In this document: piece by piece, positions 1-5,849 of the stretch | Position numbering within the stretch: position 1 is the stretch's first letter | Layout of the letters: each line of letters begins with the position of its first letter | NCBI GenBank assembly: GCA_030747475.1 | Contig: JASLKO010000098.1 | Coordinates: 1-10,355 of the forward strand | Length of the DNA stretch: 10,355 nucleotides | Reading direction: 5' to 3' | Source: Candidatus Thalassarchaeaceae archaeon | Lineage (GTDB): Archaea; Thermoplasmatota; Poseidoniia; Poseidoniales; Thalassarchaeaceae | The notes under the pieces: model-generated | The model's input: the letters and a program-made list of their open reading frames with translations, nothing else | Told to the model about the DNA's origin: nothing | Databases searched by the model: none | Program-made: the position numbers and the translations under genes

Positions 1-471
1 TGTGTTTGCATCGATTGGACGGTGAGCAGTCTCTCAAAGACGAACACGCGTCGTTGGTTGTACCTCACAAAAGAGGGGATGCCATTGGCCGAAGAAAGTG
101 GAGAAGCATTGGGGTTATTACAAGAAGGCGTAAGAACGAAAACGACCTGTTTAATTGACCTGCTAAACCCGATTGGAGAATCCTTGCTTGAAGCCGAAAA
201 ACGCCGATTAATACCACTATTAGACGAATTAAGAGCCAATGCTGAACAAGCATGGCATCGAAGAATTTCAAGGGAGATGGGCCAATTATCTGAAGCGGAT
301 TGGACGGCGAGGGCTGAAGGGAAAATACCTGATCCGCGATGGGTGCGAATGAAAAATAGCCTCATCACAAAATTGCAAGATGAATTGGCCAAGCGGTTGG
401 CTGAATTAGATCAAATCCGCGATAATTTGGACGGGAATCTGGAATTGAGAATTGCAATTCAACTCGAATGA
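1..471 (+). CDS. Hypothetical protein, probably 5'-truncated by the window edge
   Basis: I do not recognise this protein. The frame is open from base 1, giving 156 residues. A GTG at 22 could be the start (149 residues), but no ribosome-binding site precedes it, so the true start may lie outside the window. Near the N-terminus the stretch RRWLYLTKEG resembles the last strand and turn of a winged-helix DNA-binding domain; this is a weak family-style resemblance, not a proof. The rest is mostly predicted alpha-helical and strongly charged, with a likely coiled coil over the last 45 residues (KLQDELAKRLAELDQIRDNL). There is no signal peptide or membrane segment. Its TGA stop (469-471) is followed directly by the stop of the convergent Toprim gene. 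It may be a small DNA-binding or scaffold protein, but no function is assigned. Confidence 0.6.
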   Translation, partial: CVCIDWTVSSLSKTNTRRWLYLTKEGMPLAEESGEALGLLQEGVRTKTTCLIDLLNPIGESLLEAEKRRLIPLLDELRANAEQAWHRRISREMGQLSEADWTARAEGKIPDPRWVRMKNSLITKLQDELAKRLAELDQIRDNLDGNLELRIAIQLE

Positions 472-951
472 TTACTCTTCTTCACTGCCTTGGGGGTCGA
501 TTTGATCGATATATGGTTGCAATTTTTCTGCGTGCGCCTTCAAACCCTCAACTGTTCGACCCTCTGGTTTCATCGCTCGTACCAATTCCATTCTCGTTTC
601 ATTGTCTACCCGCATTCCAAAGGCATTGAAGCGCTCCCCTAGTTTTCGTTGAAGTCGGCCCCCTGTTCGATCCCAATCCATGAGTAGAATCACTGATGCA
701 CCTTGGTCAACTTTGTTCAAAATCCCATAGGTCTCGAATATGTGGGTGACGAATTTTGCCAAGTCCCATCCCCGATTCACTTGTTCAATCGGACCCGTAA
801 ATCCCATTGCTTGCAATGCGATTCTGTCCCGGCGACCTTCGATGATTATCGGGCACCCGCAACCACCGTCAGATGGTTGTCGATTTCGAATCCTAGATTC
901 GCCCAAAGCCCGACCTGCGGAAGTGTAACGAGCATGACGATCACTCGGCAT
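472..951 (-). CDS. Toprim domain protein (small primase-like / RNase M5-like)
   Basis: A 159-residue cytoplasmic protein built almost wholly of a Toprim fold, the Mg2+-binding catalytic domain of DnaG primases, topoisomerases and RNase M5. The glutamate motif is IIIEGRRDRIAL (E38), and the DxD motif is ILLMDWDRTGG (D92 and D94). The first 30 residues are basic and polar, and the last 35 are helical with an acidic end. The length and lone domain fit the archaeal small-primase-like Toprim family (COG1658 type), whose substrate is poorly defined. I chose ATG at 951 because AGGTGA ends five bases before it. An in-frame GTG at 960 overlaps that site and would add three residues. The gene is divergent from coxB and convergent with the gene at 1-471, so it is probably a single-gene unit. 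Toprim assignment is firm; the precise activity is not. Confidence 0.85.
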   Translation of the reverse strand: MPSDRHARYTSAGRALGESRIRNRQPSDGGCGCPIIIEGRRDRIALQAMGFTGPIEQVNRGWDLAKFVTHIFETYGILNKVDQGASVILLMDWDRTGGRLQRKLGERFNAFGMRVDNETRMELVRAMKPEGRTVEGLKAHAEKLQPYIDQIDPQGSEEE

Positions 952-968
952 TATATTCACCTAAACGG
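951..968 (-). promoter_or_regulatory. Ribosome-binding site and candidate promoter of the Toprim gene
   Basis: Read on the - strand, AGGTGA lies five bases before the ATG at 951 and can pair with the archaeal 16S 3' end (…UCACCUCC). The same spacing recurs at coxA, which argues for ATG 951 rather than GTG 960. An AT-rich palindrome GATTTAATC at 987-995 is a possible TATA element at a suitable distance. The Shine-Dalgarno site is seen; the promoter is an inference. Confidence 0.5.
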
Positions 969-1028
969 GTGCTTCAGGTGATTCTTGATTTAATCGGCTG
1001 GAAGTTGTGGAACGGTGTGATTTACTGA

Positions 1029-1043
1029 CCCCCCTACGGGGGG
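1029..1043. repeat. Perfect GC hairpin with TAC loop upstream of coxB
   Basis: Six C (1029-1034), loop TAC (1035-1037), six G (1038-1043): a perfect stem 13 bases upstream of the TATA-like box of coxB. It lies between two divergent promoters, so it is unlikely to end either transcript. It shares the core CCCTACGGG with a second hairpin at 7088-7104. It could be an operator or a dispersed short palindrome. Confidence 0.55.
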
Positions 1044-1050
1044 CCAGACA

Positions 1051-1065
1051 ACGCTCATATAGCGT
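1051..1065 (+). promoter_or_regulatory. Candidate coxB operon promoter inside an inverted repeat
   Basis: ACGCT (1051-1055) and AGCGT (1061-1065) are inverted repeats around CATAT. The TATA-like element CATATAG covers 1056-1062. An archaeal start site about 26 bases downstream would fall near 1085, giving a leader of about 10 bases before the coxB ATG at 1095. No Shine-Dalgarno site precedes that ATG, which fits a nearly leaderless first gene. The arrangement would let a dimeric regulator cover the TATA box; that is an inference. Confidence 0.45.
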
Positions 1066-1094
1066 ACTCTCACCGGGCGCCTTGAGGCTACGCA

Positions 1095-1790
1095 ATGGAA
1101 GCAGGTGGAGACATATTCTGGTACCTCTTTGATGAGTTCAATTTCTGGGCGGTTATCGTCTTGGTAATTGTGGTGGTTTGGCAATTCCATAATTCACTAA
1201 AATATCGTTCACCTGATGGGAAAAGTCTGGCCTACGACTCCGATGTTTTCGTGCCGGGAGTATTCCCTGAAGAGAATGACAATATGAAAATGGAGCTCAC
1301 TTGGACAATCGTTCCTTTCATTCTCATCGTGTATTTGACCTACATCGCTTGGGGCCCAATCGATGAATTGTGGACTGCTGATCCAGATGCACATGAAATT
1401 GGTATCGTCGCAAATCAGTGGTACTGGGATTTTGATTGCGTTGCTGATGACAATGATGACAATACAACATTCGGTCAGCAAACCGAGGCCTATGATGAGA
1501 ATGGCAATTTGATTTGTCAAATATCAACCATTGATGTCGAAGGGCAAACGAAACCGCTCTTACGAGTGAAGGCTGGTCAATCGTATGGTTTTATCATGAC
1601 TTCAAATGATGTGACTCACGCACCGTTCTTCCTCGATTGGGGAATCAAAGAAGATACCACACCTGGCATTGAAACAAGACTCTACCACACACCCAGTGTT
1701 GATGAAATCGGCTCATCTCTACTGATGTGCACCGAATACTGTGGCAAAGATCACGGTTACATGACTGCGGTCGTAGAGGTATTCGCTTGA
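1095..1790 (+). CDS. coxB: Cytochrome c oxidase subunit II (CuA subunit)
   Basis: Subunit II of a haem-copper oxidase accepts electrons from a soluble or membrane donor through the binuclear CuA centre and passes them to haem a in subunit I. The 231 residues show two N-terminal membrane helices (about 15-34 and 68-88), the second containing the family motif ELTWTIVP. NQWYWDFDC (107-115) holds the aromatic patch used for electron entry. The C-terminal cupredoxin domain carries a full CuA site: H175, C212, E214, C216, H220 and M223, within CTEYCGKDHGYM. There is no fused cytochrome c domain, so this is not a caa3 type, and no cleavable signal or lipobox is seen. The domain has a short acidic Asp/Asn-rich insertion (about 118-137). 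It is the first gene of the operon; its TGA overlaps the ribosome-binding site of coxA. The identification is very secure. Confidence 0.97.
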   Translation: MEAGGDIFWYLFDEFNFWAVIVLVIVVVWQFHNSLKYRSPDGKSLAYDSDVFVPGVFPEENDNMKMELTWTIVPFILIVYLTYIAWGPIDELWTADPDAHEIGIVANQWYWDFDCVADDNDDNTTFGQQTEAYDENGNLICQISTIDVEGQTKPLLRVKAGQSYGFIMTSNDVTHAPFFLDWGIKEDTTPGIETRLYHTPSVDEIGSSLLMCTEYCGKDHGYMTAVVEVFA

Positions 1791-1795
1791 GGTGA
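1789..1795 (+). promoter_or_regulatory. Ribosome-binding site that decides the coxA start
   Basis: GAGGTGA overlaps the coxB stop and leads into GTG-ATG-ATG-ATG at 1792-1803. Applying the five-base spacing seen at the Toprim gene selects ATG 1801; the GTG at 1792 lies inside the site itself. Stop/Shine-Dalgarno overlap suggests translational coupling of coxB and coxA. Confidence 0.6.
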
Positions 1796-1800
1796 TGATG

Positions 1801-4131
1801 ATGTTGAATTCAATGAAAAACACTCGAGCCTTGGGCCTTCTTGCTATACTTCTATTTGCAGTGGCTATTGCTCCAAGCGCCCAATCTTTGCCATACGGCG
1901 TTTCAGGTGTCGAAAATGATGGATGTAGTTGTCATGGGCAAAGTGCGAGTAGTGAAGTTGTTCCTAGTATAGAGGGACTGCCCGATGAACTAGAAGCTGG
2001 AGCCACCTATACACTGAACATTTCCTTCACAGGTGGACCTTCATACGATAACAATCCAGATGCTTTGGCCTTAGGTGGGTTCCACCTTTGGGCAAGTGCA
2101 GGCACTCTTACGCCTGTAGATGATAAAGTCAAATCCAATCCAGATGGAAGTGTCACACACAATGGAATTGACAAAGATGATGCTGGCCAAGGCAACGATC
2201 AGCGGACTTGGCAAGTCGAATGGACTGCACCCATGGATGGGGGCGCGAAATTTATCCTCCATGCCAATTCTGTCAACGGGGATGGAACCAGTGGAGGAGA
2301 TTTGTGGGGTCGGTTGACTGCCACGATTGGACCACAACCTGTCGAACAGGCGAGTGGATTGACCGTGCTTGCAAGCGCAATGTTACTGATGGCCACAATC
2401 ACCTTTGGATGCATCATATGGGTCTTTTATCGACGTGATCCTGGCGCTTTCGCTTGGGAACGATTCTGGCCATTCTTGAGTGATTATTTGACCAGCACTG
2501 ACCACAAAAAGGTCGGTACTTTGTATATGGTCAATGGACTGTTCTTCCTTGGAGTGGGTGGTTTATTTGCACTCATATTCAGAATTCAACTTGCATCTCC
2601 TGGAAATGATTTCCTAACGCAAGATGAGTACAACCAATTCTTCACAATGCATGGAACGACGATGATTTTCTTGGCAGCTATGCCAATGATTGCAGGCTTT
2701 GCCAATTGGATTGTGCCGCTACAAATCGGAGCACCTGATTTGGCATTGCCTCGGTTGAATGCACTCGCATTCTGGTTGAACCCAGCGGCCGCATTGCTCA
2801 TATTCACAGGTATATTTAGTGGACAAGGTGCCGATACAGGTTGGACTGGTTATGCCCCATATATCGTATCACATACCGCCCATTCGGGAGCGACGTTATG
2901 GGTTGCTGGACAAATTCTAATCGTTGCATCATCGACGATATCTGGTATCAACTTCATGACCACATTCTGTACAATGCGTGCACCTGGTATGGGTTGGATG
3001 CAAATGCCATTGTTCTCTTGGTCGATGCTGATTGCGACATTGATGCTCTTCATCTCAATCCCAGCCTTTGGAATCGGATTGATACAAGTTCTACTGGATC
3101 GTACGATTGGAACTGTGTTCTATGAGGTCGCTGCGGGTGGTGATCCGCTACTCTGGAGTCACTTGTTCTGGTATTTCGGACACCCTGAGGTGTACGTGGT
3201 TGTACTGCCTGCATTCGGTGTGATTTCCGAAGTATTGTCAACCAGTGCTCGAAGAACAATCTTCGGTTACAAGTCGATGGTCTTCGCACTCGCGGGCATC
3301 GGCGTTGTCGGATTCATTGTGTACGGACACCACATGTTTACATCTGGAATGAGTCCAGTGTTGCGCTTCGTGACAATGTTGACCACAATGCTTGTCGCTG
3401 TTCCAACAGGTATCAAGATCTTCAATTGGTTACAGACCATGCATGGTGGCAGTTTGGTTTACAGAACACACACATTGTGGGCGCTCGGATTCTTGGTGAC
3501 GTTTACACTCGGTGGCATTTCGGGAATGTACTTCCCTGCTGTCGCAATGGATTTGCATCTACACGAGACATACTTCGTTGTCGCTCACTTCCACTACGTA
3601 TTCGTCGGCGGTATCGTCTTCGGACTTTATTCAGGAATTTACTATTGGTTCCCGAAGGCAACTGGGCGCATGATGAATGAAAAGATTGGAATCTTGCACT
3701 TCATGACCGGCTTCATTTCTTACAACCTAGTTTTCTGGCCTATGCACCGCCTTGGAATTCAGGGTATGCCTCGAAGGCAACATACCTACTTCATTACAAC
3801 AGACGAATATTTCGCATTGCCTGCCGAAGCAGCGGATTGGAATATGCTAATCACTGTCGCCGCATTCATGTTCTTTGCAAGCAACCTAATCCTAGTCTAC
3901 AACATGATTAGTAGCGGATTGCGAGGTCAGAAAGCACCGAGTGATCCATGGGGTGGTTGGTCAATGGAATGGATGGTATCCAGTCCACCACCAACCCCAT
4001 CACATGATCCAAGCAACCTGCCAGTCTTGCAGTTTGCAGAGGTACACGAAGAAGGAGAACCAGGCTTCTTTGGTAGAATGATAGAATGGATGATGATTCC
4101 TGAAGATGATGATGGAGGGGAAGAAGAATGA
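1801..4131 (+). CDS. coxA: Cytochrome c oxidase subunit I with secreted N-terminal Reeler-like domain
   Basis: This is the catalytic subunit that reduces O2 to water and pumps protons. At 776 residues it is about 220 longer than usual. Numbered from ATG 1801: residues 1-29 form a signal peptide or first helix; CSCH lies at 42-45. A beta-rich domain at about 55-178 resembles Reeler/choice-of-anchor-V domains (GGFHLWAS, VTH, WQVEWTAP, HANSVNGDGTSGGD). A helix follows at about 184-210, and the classic core starts near residue 223 (STDHKKVG). Core ligands: haem a H284 and H598; haem a3 H596; CuB H461, H510 and H511; cross-linked Y465. D313 and N302 (D channel), E463 in GHPEVY and K539 (K channel) mark type A1. 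The Mg site reads HE rather than the usual HD. The C-terminus is acidic. Its stop overlaps the coxC ATG (ATGA). No frame break separates the extension from the core. The core call is certain; the domain name of the extension is an inference. Confidence 0.96.
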   Translation: MLNSMKNTRALGLLAILLFAVAIAPSAQSLPYGVSGVENDGCSCHGQSASSEVVPSIEGLPDELEAGATYTLNISFTGGPSYDNNPDALALGGFHLWASAGTLTPVDDKVKSNPDGSVTHNGIDKDDAGQGNDQRTWQVEWTAPMDGGAKFILHANSVNGDGTSGGDLWGRLTATIGPQPVEQASGLTVLASAMLLMATITFGCIIWVFYRRDPGAFAWERFWPFLSDYLTSTDHKKVGTLYMVNGLFFLGVGGLFALIFRIQLASPGNDFLTQDEYNQFFTMHGTTMIFLAAMPMIAGFANWIVPLQIGAPDLALPRLNALAFWLNPAAALLIFTGIFSGQGADTGWTGYAPYIVSHTAHSGATLWVAGQILIVASSTISGINFMTTFCTMRAPGMGWMQMPLFSWSMLIATLMLFISIPAFGIGLIQVLLDRTIGTVFYEVAAGGDPLLWSHLFWYFGHPEVYVVVLPAFGVISEVLSTSARRTIFGYKSMVFALAGIGVVGFIVYGHHMFTSGMSPVLRFVTMLTTMLVAVPTGIKIFNWLQTMHGGSLVYRTHTLWALGFLVTFTLGGISGMYFPAVAMDLHLHETYFVVAHFHYVFVGGIVFGLYSGIYYWFPKATGRMMNEKIGILHFMTGFISYNLVFWPMHRLGIQGMPRRQHTYFITTDEYFALPAEAADWNMLITVAAFMFFASNLILVYNMISSGLRGQKAPSDPWGGWSMEWMVSSPPPTPSHDPSNLPVLQFAEVHEEGEPGFFGRMIEWMMIPEDDDGGEEE

Positions 4132-5279
4132 GTTACGATGGACACGGAGACCATGATGATCATCATCATCAACACAGCCATTGGGGCCCTCACGATTGGA
4201 CTGAAGGACACGGAGGGGCACCACACAATTCGTGGGGACCAATCATGTTGGCCTTTGGGTCAAGCTTCTTCCTGCTAGGATTCACCAAGGTGTTCACTCA
4301 GACTTGGGATGACAGCGCAGATGTTTGGGATTATGCCATTCACTCTTCACAAGTCGGATTGTTGATTGCAGGATTGGCCATATTCATGGCTGGTGTAACT
4401 GTATTCTGGCGCCAAGATTGGAGTCACGATGGTTCCTATGAGGCAAAGGCTGTAGGGACACCTTTCCAATCAATCGAAATTCGAAAGGTCGCAATTTGGA
4501 TGTTCCTAATGTCTGAAATGATGGTGTTCAGCAGTTTGTTCAGCACCTATTTGCGATACCGAACTGGGTTTGACAATTGTGAAGCATTGTTTGAACAATC
4601 CATTGCATCAGGAATCCCCATTGAAGCAGGTACATCCTGTTGGCTACCCGCATCTTACTTCATTGCTGAAGGTGGGTATCACCAAGCAAATGCACATGCT
4701 GCATTGGGCTTCATGCCGGACACACTCATTCCAGGCGCAATCAACACATTCGCATTGATTGTCTCATCATACACGATTGTTCTCGCACTAAAGACAGCAA
4801 AAGACACTTCTCTAAGTGATGCAGAACGTAACAGCAAGGTTGGAAAATACCTCTTGGCAACCCTCGCTCTTGCAACACTCTTCTTGGTGTTCAAGATGGT
4901 GGAATGGTTTGTTGGATTTGAAATTGGACACGGTGAAGATGCACTCTTCTATTCTCCAAGTTTGTTAGCCGATCATTTCACGATACACGAATCTGAGTAT
5001 ACCTATTGTCATCTGTATGATGAAGCCGCTCACGCTTGTACACCTGGAAATGAGGCGATTTTCGATATTCGAATGGCCGCCTCAACATTCTATGTGACGA
5101 CGGGTACACACGGTGTGCACGTATTCGGTGGGATGGTGGCATTGGCATATATGGTGATTAAAGCATTCAAGGGCGGATACACACCACAAAACGCAGTGAG
5201 TATCGAATACTTCGGATTGTATTGGCACTTTGTAGACTTGGTATGGGTATTGGTCTTCCCTGCATTCTATCTGTATTGA
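4128..5279 (+). CDS. coxC: Cytochrome c oxidase subunit III, with His-rich N-terminus
   Basis: Subunit III is a membrane subunit without redox centres that stabilises proton uptake and turnover in subunit I. Seven helices can be placed at about 35-56, 76-95, 118-143, 203-224, 240-262, 317-346 and 361-383. The third holds the conserved glutamate (E130 in FLMSEMMVF). The last two carry the family signatures GTHGVHVFGG and YWHFVDLVWVLVFP. At 383 residues it is over 100 longer than the common form of about 260. The first 33 residues contain ten histidines. The loops after helices 3 and 5 are enlarged (about 145-200 and 264-314), each with two cysteines (C151/C171 and C294/C304). Known subunit III topology puts both loops outside, so disulfides are plausible, and puts the His-rich tail in the cytoplasm. 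ATG 4128 overlaps the coxA stop by four bases, with a GGAGGGG site at 4114-4120. Identification is secure. Confidence 0.95.
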   Translation: MSYDGHGDHDDHHHQHSHWGPHDWTEGHGGAPHNSWGPIMLAFGSSFFLLGFTKVFTQTWDDSADVWDYAIHSSQVGLLIAGLAIFMAGVTVFWRQDWSHDGSYEAKAVGTPFQSIEIRKVAIWMFLMSEMMVFSSLFSTYLRYRTGFDNCEALFEQSIASGIPIEAGTSCWLPASYFIAEGGYHQANAHAALGFMPDTLIPGAINTFALIVSSYTIVLALKTAKDTSLSDAERNSKVGKYLLATLALATLFLVFKMVEWFVGFEIGHGEDALFYSPSLLADHFTIHESEYTYCHLYDEAAHACTPGNEAIFDIRMAASTFYVTTGTHGVHVFGGMVALAYMVIKAFKGGYTPQNAVSIEYFGLYWHFVDLVWVLVFPAFYLY

Positions 5280-5280
5280 T

Positions 5281-5287
5281 GAGGTGA
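5281..5287 (+). promoter_or_regulatory. Ribosome-binding site of the subunit IV gene
   Basis: GAGGTGA starts one base after the coxC stop and ends four bases before ATG 5292. It fixes that start and shows that the subunit IV gene is read from the same transcript as coxC. Confidence 0.65.
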
Positions 5288-5291
5288 AAAA

Positions 5292-5663
5292 ATGGGCGAA
5301 CATGGAATAACAATTACAATCCCTGGTTTGGGCTGGAAATTAGATAAGTATGCAATAAATTTCTGGATTCTGATAATTTTCACTGCGATAGAAGTCATTG
5401 CGGTTGCACTGACATTTTCTATGAAAGGAACTGTGAGCATGAATACTGTCGTGTTCATTCTCGTGGCTGTTGGGATCGTCAAGGGTGTCGGAATCGCTGC
5501 AGTTTTCATGCACCTACAAGGGGACCCAGACAGTCGTGTGCTCACGGCTACCGCTTTATTCCCAGTATTCTTCATCGTCGTGATGGTGTTATTCATCGGA
5601 TTGACGCATCCTGATGCTGCCGATACATTGCCAGCTTGGTGTCGGCCAGGATTCTACAATTGA
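5292..5663 (+). CDS. coxD: Cytochrome c oxidase subunit IV (prokaryotic type)
   Basis: A 123-residue integral membrane protein with three predicted helices at about 21-42, 51-73 and 84-104. The second helix ends in KGVGIAAVFMHL, which matches the conserved K…FMHL pattern of the prokaryotic subunit IV (COX4_pro/CyoD-like) family. These small subunits carry no cofactors and help assemble or stabilise the CuB site in related oxidases; the same role here is inferred. It directly follows coxC, twelve bases after its stop, and completes the four-gene oxidase operon in the common II-I-III-IV order. The C-terminus (AWCRPGFYN) has one cysteine on the outer face if the N-terminus is cytoplasmic. Length is normal for the family. 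The gene symbol follows operon position and should be taken as provisional. Confidence 0.85.
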   Translation: MGEHGITITIPGLGWKLDKYAINFWILIIFTAIEVIAVALTFSMKGTVSMNTVVFILVAVGIVKGVGIAAVFMHLQGDPDSRVLTATALFPVFFIVVMVLFIGLTHPDAADTLPAWCRPGFYN

Positions 5664-5680
5664 GTAGGGTGAAACACATA

Positions 5681-5698
5681 GCCGAGCAGTGTCTCGGC
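5681..5698 (+). terminator. Hairpin between the cox operon and the tRNA gene
   Basis: GCCGAG (5681-5686), loop CAGTGT and CTCGGC (5693-5698) form a perfect 6-bp stem, 18 bases after the subunit IV stop and nine before the tRNA. No T-run follows, as would be expected of an archaeal terminator. It may instead help processing of a joint cox-tRNA transcript. The structure is seen; its role is a guess. Confidence 0.35.
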
Positions 5699-5707
5699 CC
5701 ACACACA

Positions 5708-5792
5708 GCGGACGTCGCATAGCCTGGTATCGCGCCGGATTTGAAATCCGGTGGTATTCGCCGCGGGAGTTCAAATCTCTCCGTCCGCGCCA
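5708..5792 (+). tRNA. tRNA-Ser(UGA) with encoded CCA
   Basis: A complete type II tRNA. The acceptor stem GCGGACG (5708-5714) pairs perfectly with CGTCCGC (5782-5788). The anticodon stem CCGGA/TCCGG (5735-5739, 5747-5751) encloses TTTGAAA with anticodon TGA at 5742-5744, reading UCA serine codons. The long variable arm (5752-5764) and G discriminator at 5789 are serine hallmarks. The T arm is GGGAG-TTCAAAT-CTCTC (5765-5781). CCA is encoded at 5790-5792. No intron is seen. The gene lies between the oxidase operon and the SCO gene on the same strand. Its promoter is unclear: a weak AT-containing stretch near 5674-5681 is all that is visible. Confidence 0.95.
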
Positions 5793-5821
5793 AAAAATTC
5801 AGCACAAAAATTCGTCACAAT

Positions 5822-5828
5822 GATATAC
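5822..5828 (+). promoter_or_regulatory. Candidate TATA box of the SCO gene
   Basis: TGATATA lies about 26 bases before the ATG at 5850, the usual archaeal distance from TATA box to transcription start. This would give a leaderless mRNA beginning at or near that ATG, in line with the absence of a Shine-Dalgarno site there. It also indicates that the SCO gene can be transcribed separately from the cox operon and tRNA. Confidence 0.4.
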
Positions 5829-5849
5829 AGAATTGGATGCCGAATAAAT

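Noticed and set aside
1033..1049. Resemblance to the conserved CCTACGGG segment of 16S rRNA
   Set aside because: The match is limited to the short hairpin core; flanking sequence does not continue as rRNA, and the stem explains it.
1924..1935. Calling the CoxA extension a cytochrome c domain
   Set aside because: The motif is C-x-C-H rather than C-x-x-C-H, no distal Met region or cytochrome c pattern follows, and the next 120 residues are beta-rich.
4141..4175. GAT/CAT triplet run as a tandem DNA repeat
   Set aside because: It is explained by Asp and His codons of the CoxC tail; the same words recur in the SCO His/Asp stretches for the same reason.
5267..5596. Antisense open frame of 109 residues opposite the subunit IV gene
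   Set aside because: It is a shadow of the clearly assigned subunit IV frame, without recognisable motifs.
5751..5849. Longer N-terminus for the SCO gene, starting inside the tRNA
   Set aside because: The tRNA is complete, and the lipoprotein signal is ideal only from ATG 5850, which also has a TATA-like box about 26 bases ahead.
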